From contig CACMHG010000003.1 in NCBI GenBank assembly GCA_902613475.1, forward strand, positions 25,229 to 89,228: a stretch of 64,000 nucleotides of DNA, written 5' to 3'. Below, in pieces: positions 53,524 through 62,874 of this stretch. A program made the translations under genes and the position numbers. The notes below the pieces were generated by a model that saw only the letters and a list, made by a program, of their open reading frames with translations, was not told the DNA's origin and searched no databases. Source of the DNA: K189A clade bacterium (lineage in GTDB: Bacteria; Pseudomonadota; Gammaproteobacteria; Pseudomonadales; Azotimanducaceae). The first letter of the stretch is position 1, and each line of letters opens with the position of its first letter.

Positions 53524-54059
53524 TCATTCCTCGCCGCGGATTTTTCCTCGCCGCGTAGCCGTCGACGTTTACGCCATTGATGCATGACCCGATTGCGCCA
53601 CATGAAGTGGCTGGCGGTGAAGCCAATGCTTCCTGCAACCAGGCCGCAAATCACCGAGCCTATGAACAGGGGTTTGCCAATGGCCATAAAATTCGCCAGC
53701 ACCCAGTCTAGGGACAGTTCGACCTGAAGCTCGGCAACATCAATGCCCAGGACCCAAGCACCGACACGATAAGAGCCGTAAATCATTGGCGGTATGGTGA
53801 TGGGGTTAGTGATCCATACCAGCGCGACAGAGATGGGCAGGTTCACCCGGGCAACGATCGCAATGATCGCTGCCAACAGCATCTGAGACGGCACGGGGAT
53901 AAAGGCTGAAAATAAACCTACGAAGGCCGCCCCGGAGACCCCGCGTCGGTTGAAGTGCCACAGCTCCGGCCGATTGAGCAAATGGGCTACAGGCCGGAGG
54001 GCAGAAAACTCACGCATCTTGTCGCGGCTTGGAATTAATTTTCGCAGACGGTCTTTCAT
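53520..54059 (-). CDS. DUF2062 membrane protein
   Basis: A 179-residue protein with DUF2062 features: an N-terminal basic segment, then GVSGAAFVGLFSAFIPVPSQ, VALVWITNPITIPPMIYGSY (the conserved NP), and a third helix (PLFIGSVICGLVAGSIGFTA), ending in a basic tail. The function is unknown; the gene commonly lies between lol and comEC genes in gammaproteobacteria, as in Pseudomonas. The tail (RKRRRLRGEEK) faces the cytoplasm by the positive-inside rule. Confidence 0.88.
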   Translation of the reverse strand: MKDRLRKLIPSRDKMREFSALRPVAHLLNRPELWHFNRRGVSGAAFVGLFSAFIPVPSQMLLAAIIAIVARVNLPISVALVWITNPITIPPMIYGSYRVGAWVLGIDVAELQVELSLDWVLANFMAIGKPLFIGSVICGLVAGSIGFTASHFMWRNRVMHQWRKRRRLRGEEKSAARND

Positions 54060-54127
54060 GATGATCGGTCAACGAATGCCCAATTTTGTTCGAAAGAATT
54101 CATTCAAGAGGCGTTACTCAAAATAAG

Positions 54128-54183
54128 TTCTCAAAAAGAACTTCTCGAAAAGCACTTCTCGAAAAGAACTTCTAGAAAGGAAG
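54128..54183. repeat. Four tandem copies of a 14-base unit
   Basis: Units are TTCTCAAAAAGAAC, TTCTCGAAAAGCAC, TTCTCGAAAAGAAC and TTCTAGAAAGGAAG, directly head-to-tail, with decayed continuation to about 54202. Each unit contains a small TTC..GAA symmetry. It lies between the DUF2062 gene and comEC, which diverge from here, so it could bind a regulator of either, or be a neutral short repeat. Confidence 0.8.
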
Positions 54184-54357
54184 TTGATGAAGAGAAGTTG
54201 CTCAAGCGAGCGTAGTCGAAAAATGTTGCTGAACTATGTCCTGGCCTTTGCAAATGATGCCCCCGCTGTTCTGCGCGAAAAGGTTACGTGGGTCAATGTC
54301 GAAACCTCGTGTTTTTTCTGAACCGCTGGGGTTAGCACGCTGCGGTCTCGTCGGCCT

Positions 54358-56562
54358 TTGCTTTTGGTGAATGAACAGGGCTTGTGGCTATTGCTGGTCG
54401 GTCTGGTTGCCCTTGGCGTGAGCGATGCGTGGTTGTCTGCCAACGAGCAGATCATACCGCAATGTGCTGAGAGCACCGATCATAGGTTGGTTGCGCAAGT
54501 GCTCTCTGCGTCGCGTAAATCATTGTCAACACACGCAAATTCGTTAAAAGTCGAAGTGGATCCCTCAATATCTGTTTGGTCCCTGGAGCTTGAAGTGCTG
54601 GCGAACTCTGAACGGCTCACGAGTTCTGAAGAAGCACAGCCTGCAGCGGAGCAGCGTTGCCAACTCCAGCCGGGTCACCGTTTGTTGGTCCGATGGCGCC
54701 GAACCGAAGCTGTTTCAGTCGGTGCGCAAGTGGAATTGATTCTGCGTTTGCGTCGACCCTGGGGTGCTTCCAACCCCCACGGCTTCAATTTTGAGCGTTG
54801 GTTGGTCGCCAGCGGCTACTCGGTAACCGGCTACGTACGAACAGGCCGGGTGCGAGAGGGGCAATTCGAGATGCCATTGCGCGCCAGATGGGTGAGTAAG
54901 GTCGACGGCTTGCTGGCTGCAAAAGGCCTAGTGCATCACGGAACCCTGATGGCGTTGGTGACAGGAGACGGTGGTGCGGTGCCAGCCCAAACCTGGGAGC
55001 GATATCGACGCACCGGAGCCATCCACCTGCTGGTGGTGTCGGGTCTTCATGTGTCGGTGTTCGCACTGCTGCTGTATGGACTGATCAGCTATCCGGTGCG
55101 TCTGGTCACCGTCGTCCAATACCGCATGTTTGCGCCACTGATAGGCGCCGGTCTGGTGTGTCTGTGTGCCATGGTGCTGGCATGGTTTACGGGTCTTGGA
55201 TCGCCAGTGATGCGCGTCGCGCTGATGCTTCTGGGGCTTTGGCTGCTACAGCTGTTGCCGCGCCGTGCCTCAATATGGCGTATTTGGCTGCTCGCAGCAC
55301 TGACTTCTGCCTTGCTGTTGCCGCTCCAGGTCTTTCATTCGGGATTCTGGCTATCCTATGGCGCGGTAGCAGTGTTGTTGGCTTTTTTTGGCCCCCGCAG
55401 TCCGTCTTCTGGAACCGTGGCAGCAGTAGTGCAGGCTCAAGCAGCTCTTTGGTTAGGGCTAACGCCACTGGTGGTCTTACTCCTCTCTGAAAGCTCCTTG
55501 TTGGTGGTGCCTGCAAATTTACTCACCGTGCCGATCATGACGCTGGTCACAGTGCCCACCTTATTTCTCGGCGTCGGCATAGGAATGCTGCAGATGTTCG
55601 CTCCCCAGATGGAGAGTATTGCAGCCCTCTGTACGCTTTTGTTGGGAGTGGCCGACTTCAGCCTAGAACTGATTGACGTACTGCTTCACGCATTCATCAG
55701 TGCACTACCCCCTCAAAGCTCCAGCATCGGCTTTAATACTGTCCCTACCGTCTTTGTCGCACTCCTCGGCGGTTTGATGCTGCTGTTGCCCCTCGCCGCG
55801 TATTTTCGCGTGGGTGCGGTCTGTGCTTGGCTACCCTTGCTAATAAGTGTGGAATCCACGGTCCCACCCGGTGATTTTTGCGTACGGGTTGTAGATGTGG
55901 GTCAGGGCAGTGCGGCGGTTGTGGATACTGCCGGTTATCGAATGTTGGTAGACACCGGGCCGCGTTTCGGCAATCGAGATGTTGGGCGCTCCAATATTCT
56001 GCCGATGCTGCGCTCAACGGGACCACACGATTTGAACCTGCTCCTTTTGAGCCACACGGATATGGATCATGCCGGGGGACTCGACTTTTTTCGTCGTTAC
56101 TTCGAGCGCATACCCGAGATTGGTCCGCACAATTGCGAACACGGGATGTCTTGGCGAAAAGATGGTGTGAGTTTTACAACGCTGCAAGCGCGAGGATTGA
56201 CCACGGATAACGACTTGTCCTGCACGTTGTTGATCGAAACGACAGAGCAGGTTGCCTATCTCAGCGGAGATATATCTGCTCGCGCCGAAGAGCGCTTGCT
56301 AGCCCATCTACCCGCAAATGTATCGCTGTTGCTGGCGCCTCATCACGGCAGTAAAACATCGTCCTCCATGCCCTTTCTCAGGCATGTGTCGCCTCGCTTC
56401 GTTGTCTATAGCGCGGGTCGATCCAACCGCTATGGACATCCCCACAGGCATGTGGTGCGCCGGTTTGTTTGGGAGCGGTCACAACAATTCAATACTGCCG
56501 TAAACGGTGCGATTCAGTGGTGTTCTCATCGGCCTGACAGGGTCGTAACCAACCGGCCTTGA
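54358..56562 (+). CDS. comEC: ComEC/Rec2 DNA-uptake channel
   Basis: A protein of about 734 residues. N-terminal OB-like domain, then the competence domain with several helices (GLVHHGTLMALVTGDGGAVP, GAIHLLVVSGLHVSVFALLL), then a metallo-beta-lactamase domain: VRVVDVGQGSAAVV, LLLSHTDMDHAGGL (HxDxDH) and LLAPHHGSKTSSS. ComEC moves single-stranded DNA across the inner membrane and the hydrolase part may degrade the other strand. No ATG is available: TTG 54358 or GTG 54367 must serve, after an in-frame TGA at 54319. Length is normal for gammaproteobacteria. Confidence 0.9.
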   Translation: MLLVNEQGLWLLLVGLVALGVSDAWLSANEQIIPQCAESTDHRLVAQVLSASRKSLSTHANSLKVEVDPSISVWSLELEVLANSERLTSSEEAQPAAEQRCQLQPGHRLLVRWRRTEAVSVGAQVELILRLRRPWGASNPHGFNFERWLVASGYSVTGYVRTGRVREGQFEMPLRARWVSKVDGLLAAKGLVHHGTLMALVTGDGGAVPAQTWERYRRTGAIHLLVVSGLHVSVFALLLYGLISYPVRLVTVVQYRMFAPLIGAGLVCLCAMVLAWFTGLGSPVMRVALMLLGLWLLQLLPRRASIWRIWLLAALTSALLLPLQVFHSGFWLSYGAVAVLLAFFGPRSPSSGTVAAVVQAQAALWLGLTPLVVLLLSESSLLVVPANLLTVPIMTLVTVPTLFLGVGIGMLQMFAPQMESIAALCTLLLGVADFSLELIDVLLHAFISALPPQSSSIGFNTVPTVFVALLGGLMLLLPLAAYFRVGAVCAWLPLLISVESTVPPGDFCVRVVDVGQGSAAVVDTAGYRMLVDTGPRFGNRDVGRSNILPMLRSTGPHDLNLLLLSHTDMDHAGGLDFFRRYFERIPEIGPHNCEHGMSWRKDGVSFTTLQARGLTTDNDLSCTLLIETTEQVAYLSGDISARAEERLLAHLPANVSLLLAPHHGSKTSSSMPFLRHVSPRFVVYSAGRSNRYGHPHRHVVRRFVWERSQQFNTAVNGAIQWCSHRPDRVVTNRP

Positions 56563-56614
56563 TGCGGCTGTCAGCAGAGTCTCAAGCGGGAGGCGGGCTT
56601 TTCTGCGAGGTTGC

Positions 56615-57145
56615 TTAAGCCTGGCTTACCATGGCGGCATCAGCACGTCGCACCATGTCGTAAAGAGATTCAATGAGTTCATCCTTTTCCGGCGAGGTTA
56701 GAAAAGAGCCGATCTCAAAGCTGTTACCGCGATGCACCAATGCCACGGTTTTGCGATACCAGGGGTGGATGGCCTCGGTGACGTGAATCTTGGTAAAAAA
56801 ACGTTCCCAGGTTTCGGTGTTATCCGGCGCATCTATGCCGGTTTCCAGCCGGACTTCATCTGCACTGAATGTGATGACCTCTTGCAGGCTACCCCGTCGC
56901 AGGCATAGCCAGAGGCAGTAACTGAGTGCTGCCATTTCCAACCCGGTAAAGGGTAGAACCAGCCAGTAGCCGAAGAACATGAAAGTGATGGCGATGCCAA
57001 ATGACAAAAGCATCATAAAGGCAAGGAAGTATTTGAGTGCGCGCCAGCTTAGGGAGTGATTCGGCTGCAACACGATTTGCCCAACAGTTGTGCTGGTCTG
57101 CGGGATGTCATCGGTGTCGGGATCAAAATACTCGCAGCGAATCAT
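56615..57145 (-). CDS. DUF2244 membrane protein
   Basis: A 176-residue protein. Segments VLQPNHSLSWRALKYFLAFM and the helix pair FGIAITFMFFGYWLVLPFTG, LEMAALSYCLWLCLRRGSLQ, are the DUF2244 pattern, with a C-terminal beta part (HPWYRKTVALVHRGNSFEIG). Known occurrences lie near cytochrome oxidase genes, but the role is unproven; no oxidase is here. The internal start at 57145 is chosen for family length; the frame opens at 57214. Confidence 0.8.
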   Translation of the reverse strand: MIRCEYFDPDTDDIPQTSTTVGQIVLQPNHSLSWRALKYFLAFMMLLSFGIAITFMFFGYWLVLPFTGLEMAALSYCLWLCLRRGSLQEVITFSADEVRLETGIDAPDNTETWERFFTKIHVTEAIHPWYRKTVALVHRGNSFEIGSFLTSPEKDELIESLYDMVRRADAAMVSQA

Positions 57146-57295
57146 GGTTGGGTTAAGCCTTATAGGAACTTGAAAAATGCACGAAGCATCGCCATTGACT
57201 AGGCCAGAGAGCAAGTGAAAGTCACGTCAATCAACCCTCGCAGTCAGCTTTTGTTTAGCTTTGCGGGGCCGTGATGAGCGACTGGAGGTTAAGTG

Positions 57296-59950
57296 ATGAC
57301 ATCAATGGAATTTACACAACGCGTGGAGCAGGTATTTTCCCAGGCCCATGCCCTGGCCAGTGCAAAGCGTAATCCTAGCCTCGAACCGACGCACATCGCC
57401 CTAGCAATGAGTCATGAAACGCAAAGTTTAGTAGCTGCGCTAGCTCAATCCAAGGGTCAGAGTGTTTCGACGCTGGCGAACGGGTTGGTTCGTGTGGTCG
57501 ATGCGCTGCCAACGCTGGGTAAGGCTTCCGGTGATGTGGGCGCCAGTCCGGCGCTGCAAAAAATGCTGCAGCGAGCCCAATCCTTGGCAGAGCAGGCGGC
57601 AGATGCCTATGTGTCTGAAGATTGGATCGTGCTGGCGCTCTTTCAGGATGTGCAGGTGGGCAAGGTGCTTGAGTCAATCGGATTGACTGAGCAAAACGCG
57701 ACGGAATTTATCCAGTCGCAAAGACAGGGTAGAACAGTGGAAAGTAAGAACGACGAAGAAACGCGCAACGCGCTTGAGAAATTTACGCAGGATCTCACTG
57801 CACTGGCGGAACAGGGCAAGCTGGATCCGGTCATCGGTCGCGATGAGGAAATCCGGCGCACGGTACAGGTGCTGCAGCGTCGAACGAAGAACAATCCGGT
57901 GCTTATTGGCGAGCCAGGGGTAGGCAAGACCGCTATCGTCGAAGGACTGGCGCAACGTATCGTCAATGGTGAAGTGGCAGATAGCCTGAAAAGTAAACGC
58001 GTGTTGTCGCTGGATTTAGGGGCGCTTATTGCCGGCGCTAGATATCGGGGCGAATTTGAAGAGCGCCTTAAGGCAGTGCTAAACGATTTGGCGAAACAAG
58101 AAGGCAATATCATTTTGTTCATTGATGAGCTGCATACCATGGTGGGCGCAGGGAAGGCTGACGGTGCCATGGACGCGGGCAATATGCTGAAGCCTGCTCT
58201 CGCTCGCGGTGAGCTGCACTGCGTTGGCGCGACCACCCTTGACGAGTATCGGCAGTACATTGAAAAAGACGCGGCACTGGAGCGGCGCTTTCAGAAAGTA
58301 CAGGTAGATGAGCCGGACCTTCAGGACACTATTGCCATTTTGCGGGGTCTGAAAGAGCGCTATGAAGTGCATCACGGTGTCGACATTACCGATCCAGCAA
58401 TCGTCGCCGCTGCAAACCTGTCCCATCGCTACATTACCGACCGGCAGTTGCCGGATAAGGCCATCGACCTTATTGATGAGGCGGCGAGCCGTATTCGCAT
58501 GGAAATGGACTCTAAGCCGGAAAGTATGGATGTGCTTGATCGTCGTTTGATGCAGTTGAAGATGGAAGTGGAAGCCCTGAAAAAAGAGGACGACGAAGCG
58601 AGCAAAAATCGTTTGCGGGAGCTGCGTGAAGAGGTCGCATCGATCGAGGCGGACTATGCTGAGCTGGAAAAAGTGTGGGAATCGGAGAAAAGCGCGCTCA
58701 AGGGATCACAAGACATCAAGGAAGAGCTTGAAGCCGCGCGTTTGCAGTTTGAGGCCGCTCGTCGAGAAAGTGATCTAACGCGCATGTCGGAACTGCAATA
58801 CGGGGTGATTCCGGAACTTGAGCGACGCTTAGAGCAACAAACCATCACTCAAGATTCAGAGAATGCGGGTGAACTGGCCCAGCCCAGGTTGCTGCGTAAC
58901 AAGGTGACTGCTGAAGAGATCGCCGAGGTTGTCGGGAGATGGACGGGAATTCCCGTTGCGCGCCTACTTTCCCAAGAAAAAGAGCGATTGCTCCACCTAG
59001 AGCAGTCGCTTGGCGAGCGCGTGATAGGCCAGGCTGAGCCGATTGCGGCAGTCAGTCAGGCTGTGCGACGCGCCCGAGCAGGCCTGTCGGATCCGAGTAA
59101 GCCAAATGGATCCTTTATGTTTCTAGGGCCAACTGGCGTTGGTAAGACTGAGCTTTGCAAGGCTTTAGCCGAGGTGCTCTTCGATAGCCCAGAGGCCATG
59201 ATTCGGGTCGATATGTCGGAGTTTATGGAAAAGCACTCGGTGGCTCGGCTGATTGGTGCCCCTCCCGGCTACGTAGGGTACGAGGAGGGCGGCTATCTAA
59301 CGGAGGCCGTGAGGCGAAAACCGTATTCGCTGATTTTGCTCGACGAAGTAGAGAAGGCCCACAATGACGTCTTCAACATCTTGCTGCAGGTGTTAGACGA
59401 CGGGCGGTTGACCGATGGCCACGGGCGCACGGTTGATTTCAGTAACTGTGTTTTGGTGATGACATCGAATTTGGGCTCCGAAGCGATTCAGGCTTTCGCG
59501 CGAGACGCCGTCGAAGCCGGGGGTACGCAGTCGAACGCTGATTCAAATAGTGGGGATGCCAATGAACGGCTAAACGCCATGGTAATGGGCATTGTCGCTC
59601 AACATTTTCGTCCGGAGTTCGTCAATCGGATTGATGATGTGGTCGTATTTAGGCCCTTGGATACCTCTGCTATCGGACGTATCGCTGCGCTCCAGTTGGC
59701 GCTGCTGAACCGTCGTCTAGCGGAGCAAGGGTTGAGTTTGAATTTGACGAGTGCCGCTATGAATGCCATCTGCGAGGCGGGTTATGACCCTGTTTATGGT
59801 GCTCGGCCCCTCAAGCGCGCCATGGTTCGGCTTATCGAAAATCCATTGGCGGAGGCTATGCTGGGGGATGGCTTTGCCGCCGGTAGCGTGCTTTGCGGAG
59901 ATTGGCAGGACGATCGCTTGGTCATTCGGAGCGAAAAAAATATCGCCTGA
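57296..59950 (+). CDS. clpB: ClpB disaggregase
   Basis: An 884-residue Hsp100 ATPase. Two N-terminal Clp repeats, AAA-1 with Walker [17 protein letters not shown] and Walker [21 protein letters not shown], the coiled-coil M-domain (about residues 410-530, [20 protein letters not shown]), AAA-2 with [20 protein letters not shown] and [20 protein letters not shown]. It resolves protein aggregates with DnaK. The M-domain identifies ClpB rather than ClpA or ClpC. A short insert in AAA-2 ([20 protein letters not shown]) is a little longer than usual. GGAGG lies seven bases before the ATG. Confidence 0.95.
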   Translation: MTSMEFTQRVEQVFSQAHALASAKRNPSLEPTHIALAMSHETQSLVAALAQSKGQSVSTLANGLVRVVDALPTLGKASGDVGASPALQKMLQRAQSLAEQAADAYVSEDWIVLALFQDVQVGKVLESIGLTEQNATEFIQSQRQGRTVESKNDEETRNALEKFTQDLTALAEQGKLDPVIGRDEEIRRTVQVLQRRTKNNPVLIGEPGVGKTAIVEGLAQRIVNGEVADSLKSKRVLSLDLGALIAGARYRGEFEERLKAVLNDLAKQEGNIILFIDELHTMVGAGKADGAMDAGNMLKPALARGELHCVGATTLDEYRQYIEKDAALERRFQKVQVDEPDLQDTIAILRGLKERYEVHHGVDITDPAIVAAANLSHRYITDRQLPDKAIDLIDEAASRIRMEMDSKPESMDVLDRRLMQLKMEVEALKKEDDEASKNRLRELREEVASIEADYAELEKVWESEKSALKGSQDIKEELEAARLQFEAARRESDLTRMSELQYGVIPELERRLEQQTITQDSENAGELAQPRLLRNKVTAEEIAEVVGRWTGIPVARLLSQEKERLLHLEQSLGERVIGQAEPIAAVSQAVRRARAGLSDPSKPNGSFMFLGPTGVGKTELCKALAEVLFDSPEAMIRVDMSEFMEKHSVARLIGAPPGYVGYEEGGYLTEAVRRKPYSLILLDEVEKAHNDVFNILLQVLDDGRLTDGHGRTVDFSNCVLVMTSNLGSEAIQAFARDAVEAGGTQSNADSNSGDANERLNAMVMGIVAQHFRPEFVNRIDDVVVFRPLDTSAIGRIAALQLALLNRRLAEQGLSLNLTSAAMNAICEAGYDPVYGARPLKRAMVRLIENPLAEAMLGDGFAAGSVLCGDWQDDRLVIRSEKNIA

Positions 59951-59956
59951 ATAGGT

Positions 59957-59970
59957 TGTATAAATATACA
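59957..59970. repeat. Palindrome TGTATA-AA-TATACA
   Basis: A 14-base AT-rich inverted repeat just after clpB and 20 bases before the next start, followed by a GTATATAC. It could be an operator or promoter element for the downstream gene. No regulator is known. Confidence 0.35.
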
Positions 59971-59990
59971 GTAGTTGGTATATACACAGT

Positions 59991-60494
59991 ATGGAAGAAC
60001 AAAATCAGTCCGACTTCTTAGGGCAATCATCAAGGCCACCCCTGCAGTTAGTGCTCGACGTGCGCGCTGCGGGGGATTCATCTGGGGCGAAAGCACCTCA
60101 AGTTGAATCTGCTCCGCAACAAAGTACCGTGAGTCTTGAGCATGCCCTGCTGCGTGATGCCCAAGCCCATTGGCAGGCGGTGGATCGATTGACCCGGAGT
60201 TTGCGCAAACGCGCTCGAGGGCCCCGACACCGATCAGCGAGTGCAGCAAATAAACATTCAAATACCCAGACCTCGGCGCAGCGAACGTTGTGGGTGTCGG
60301 CTGAGTCCAATGACCCTTGCGAGTCTGAGCCGTATCGGGTGACCCAGCCAGGTGGTGATGCACCTCGCGCAAAACAGAACGTGAGCTCGGATCCGGGTGT
60401 GCAAATATGCCGGCACTTGGTTGCTGCGCTTCGATTGCAGCATGAACAGGATCAACTCAGACAGGCAAGCCAGGAGGCAAAACGGTCGGCCTGA
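59991..60494 (+). CDS. Hypothetical disordered protein
   Basis: A 167-residue frame rich in Gln, Ser, Ala and Arg. It has a helix-rich middle (VSLEHALLRDAQAHWQAVDR) with a basic stretch RSLRKRARGPRHR, and a C-terminal amphipathic helix (RLQHEQDQLRQASQEAKR). No family is recognised. The start is 41 bases after clpB. An opposing frame (59794-60372, minus) covers the same DNA and overlaps clpB, so this strand is more probable, but the gene call is weak. Confidence 0.4.
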   Translation: MEEQNQSDFLGQSSRPPLQLVLDVRAAGDSSGAKAPQVESAPQQSTVSLEHALLRDAQAHWQAVDRLTRSLRKRARGPRHRSASAANKHSNTQTSAQRTLWVSAESNDPCESEPYRVTQPGGDAPRAKQNVSSDPGVQICRHLVAALRLQHEQDQLRQASQEAKRSA

Positions 60495-60602
60495 TACGTT
60501 TCACGCCTTTTTAGATGCTGCTATTCGGCATCTATCCCCGCTATGATGGGGCTTCGAGCGAAGCATATTAAGTGGGGATGGACATTGTCTGCAGCATTGG
60601 AA

Positions 60603-61781
60603 ATGGCGTTAAAAACGGTGACCACCCGTCCCGTTGAACCGGTCATGCTTAGCCAACCAATTCCGGTCGACCAGCTACCCACTCCTGCCCTTGTGCTAGA
60701 TCGACCCATCATGGATAGCAATATCCAGACCATGGCCAAGCATTTGGGACGCCACAGCAAGGGCTTTCGTCCTCACTCTAAAACCCACAAATGCCCAGAG
60801 ATTGCCAAGCAGCAGATAGCCGCTGGAGCGGTTGGAATTTGCACCGCGAAGGTGAGTGAGGCTGCCGTTATGGCCAACGCGGGTATTGGCTCGATTTTAG
60901 TGACTTCGCCTATCTCGACCCGAGACAAAGCACAGGTGGTGAACGCGATAGCAACTGAGCAGCTGGAATTATTACTCGTCGTAGACTCTATCGAGGGTAT
61001 GTTGGCCATGCAGGCCGAAACCGACGACGACAAACGCATCGGTTTACTGCTGGATCTGGATGCCTCTACCGGCAGAACAGGGTTACGCGACAATGATTTG
61101 CTGCTGCGCCTGCTCGACGATATTCAGAGCGACTCACGATTCTACTTTGCTGGTGTTCAGCACTATGCCGGCCACGTTATGCATGTGCACGACTTTGAGA
61201 AACGGCGCGATAAATCCATGCGCGCCTGGGAGCGCTTGGCGGATAAATTTGAGTTGCTGGGGCAGCAGGGCATGCGACCGGAGATTGTGACCGGTGGGGG
61301 CACGGGGACATTTGACATCGATGTGACTCTCGAATATCTCACGGATATTCAAGTGGGTAGCTATATCTTTATGGATGAAGAGTACCGTCAGGTCGGCGGC
61401 GCAGACTCTGATCGCTTCCAAGGTTTTGATCTCGCGCTCACGGTCGCCTGCACCGCGATTAGCCAGCCACAGCCGAGCACGATTACCGTAGACGGGGGCT
61501 ATAAGGCATTTGCCTCTGACAGTGTGAATCCAGTCTGCGATGCGCTGCCCGATGTTGAATTTCGTTTTGCTGGTGATGAGCATGGTGTGTTGATTCTGCC
61601 TAGCGCCGATACAGCGCCCGGCGAAAACGAGGCACCGCGGGTTAGGCTAGGGCAGGTACTGGAATTTGCCGTACCGCATTGTGACCCGACGGTGAACTTG
61701 CACGATCAGTACTGGATTCGCGAGGCCGACGGCTTGATACACAGCTGTTGGCCGATCTCTGCAAGGGGTTGTTCTTGGTGA
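60603..61781 (+). CDS. DSD1-family PLP enzyme (D-threonine aldolase/D-serine dehydratase-like)
   Basis: A protein of about 392 residues with an alanine-racemase-type barrel. The PLP Lys lies in RPHSKTHKCPEIAKQQ; GGGTGTFDIDVTLEYLTDIQ is the phosphate-binding part; the C-terminal PHCDPTVNLHDQYW provides the His-x-Cys metal site of this family. Members cleave D-3-hydroxyamino acids or dehydrate D-serine. Starts at 60543, 60603 and 60645 are all possible; 60645 fits family alignment best, no clear ribosome site decides. It sits before exbB-exbD. Confidence 0.85.
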   Translation: MALKTVTTRPVEPVMLSQPIPVDQLPTPALVLDRPIMDSNIQTMAKHLGRHSKGFRPHSKTHKCPEIAKQQIAAGAVGICTAKVSEAAVMANAGIGSILVTSPISTRDKAQVVNAIATEQLELLLVVDSIEGMLAMQAETDDDKRIGLLLDLDASTGRTGLRDNDLLLRLLDDIQSDSRFYFAGVQHYAGHVMHVHDFEKRRDKSMRAWERLADKFELLGQQGMRPEIVTGGGTGTFDIDVTLEYLTDIQVGSYIFMDEEYRQVGGADSDRFQGFDLALTVACTAISQPQPSTITVDGGYKAFASDSVNPVCDALPDVEFRFAGDEHGVLILPSADTAPGENEAPRVRLGQVLEFAVPHCDPTVNLHDQYWIREADGLIHSCWPISARGCSW

Positions 61782-61827
61782 GGCGAGTTCGACCGCGCCG
61801 AAGAACCCGCATTTCGGACCTCGGCCT

Positions 61828-62430
61828 ATGCTAGACCTGTTTCAGGCCGGCGGTGTCCTCATGTTGCCCATTGCGTTCTGTAGTGTCATTGCGCTGGCCA
61901 TTTGTTTGGAAAGATGGTGGTCACTGAGGCGTGCCCAGGTACTGCCAGAACCCCTGCTCGTGCGCATGGGTGACACGAACGACTGGCCGTCCAGTGCCGC
62001 CGCGCTAACGGAGCTTGGCAACACCTCGGAGCTTGGCTATCTGCTCGCGGTGGGCCTCGCGAACCGAGCCGTGCCTCGCGATGAGTTTGCTCAAGCCATG
62101 CAAGGTGCGCTAGACGTCACGGCACATAATTTAGAGCGTCACCTGACCGGCCTCGGGGTCGTGGCTTCAATCTGCCCATTGCTTGGCATTCTTGGTACCG
62201 TCGTTGGATTGATAGACGTATTCGATCAGCTGTTTGCGGCGGGACAGACCGATGCACAGTTGCTGGCGGGTGGTATTTCCACGGCCCTGATTACCACCGC
62301 TGCAGGACTGTCGGTGGCCATTCCAGCATTGATCTGCCACCGCGCCTTACTACGTCATGTGGATGCGCTGTTGATCGAAATGGAGGCGGTGAGTAATCGC
62401 TTTCTAGAACAGCTAAGGCAGGCGGATTAG
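61828..62430 (+). CDS. exbB: ExbB/TolQ-type proton channel subunit
   Basis: A 200-residue protein with three helices: VLMLPIAFCSVIALAICLER near the N-terminus, GLGVVASICPLLGILGTVVG and GISTALITTAAGLSVAIPAL, the family MotA/TolQ/ExbB signature. It forms a proton-driven motor with ExbD, energising TonB or another partner. One base separates its stop from the exbD start. In Pseudomonas an ExbB-like gene lies beside comEC and lpxK, as here. Confidence 0.9.
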   Translation: MLDLFQAGGVLMLPIAFCSVIALAICLERWWSLRRAQVLPEPLLVRMGDTNDWPSSAAALTELGNTSELGYLLAVGLANRAVPRDEFAQAMQGALDVTAHNLERHLTGLGVVASICPLLGILGTVVGLIDVFDQLFAAGQTDAQLLAGGISTALITTAAGLSVAIPALICHRALLRHVDALLIEMEAVSNRFLEQLRQAD

Positions 62431-62871
62431 ATGGCTCGATTGAGTGCTGCCAGGCGTGAGGCAGGCATAGAAATAACGCCCTTGATCGACGTGGTTTTCT
62501 TGCTGCTAATTTTTTTCATGGTGTCTTCAAACTTTGTGCAAAAGCAGGTGGTTTCGGTCACTCTGCCAACATCCGAGGCGGCGACCGCAAGCGTGAGCAA
62601 TACCATCGAGATAGCACTCGATACGTCCGGCACGTACTTTGTTGCTGGCGAGCCGGTCGGAAGCGAGCGTGACCAACTGTTAAATGCGTTGAGGTCTGTC
62701 GTTGGTAGCCTTGACGCACAGGCTTTGTCGGAGCAACCCGTTGAGATACGTGCCGATGCCAGTGCCACGCATCAATCTGTGGTGCGTGCATTGGATGTCT
62801 GCGCCACGCTGGGATTGGTGCGGGTTAGCCTGGCGACCGTGCCGGTGACGAAAACAATGGATCCTCAGTAG
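62431..62871 (+). CDS. exbD: ExbD/TolR-type subunit
   Basis: A 146-residue protein with one helix (ITPLIDVVFLLLIFFMVSSNF) whose Asp in PLIDVVF is the essential proton-carrying residue, then a periplasmic domain (RSVVGSLDAQALSEQPVEIR). It completes the ExbB-ExbD motor. Its start directly follows exbB, and its stop is three bases before msbA, so exbB-exbD-msbA form one transcript. Confidence 0.92.
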   Translation: MARLSAARREAGIEITPLIDVVFLLLIFFMVSSNFVQKQVVSVTLPTSEAATASVSNTIEIALDTSGTYFVAGEPVGSERDQLLNALRSVVGSLDAQALSEQPVEIRADASATHQSVVRALDVCATLGLVRVSLATVPVTKTMDPQ

Positions 62872-62874
62872 TCG

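Noticed and set aside
54128..54202. Tandem 14-base repeats as a CRISPR array
   Set aside because: The units are directly adjacent without spacers and only 14 bases long, so this is a simple tandem repeat, not CRISPR.
57643..58260. 205-codon minus-strand frame inside clpB
   Set aside because: Ser-rich antisense shadow; clpB is intact across this region.
59794..60372. 192-codon minus-strand frame after clpB
   Set aside because: It overlaps the end of clpB by about 150 bases and lacks any motif; the plus-strand frame at 59991 is somewhat better placed, though also weak.
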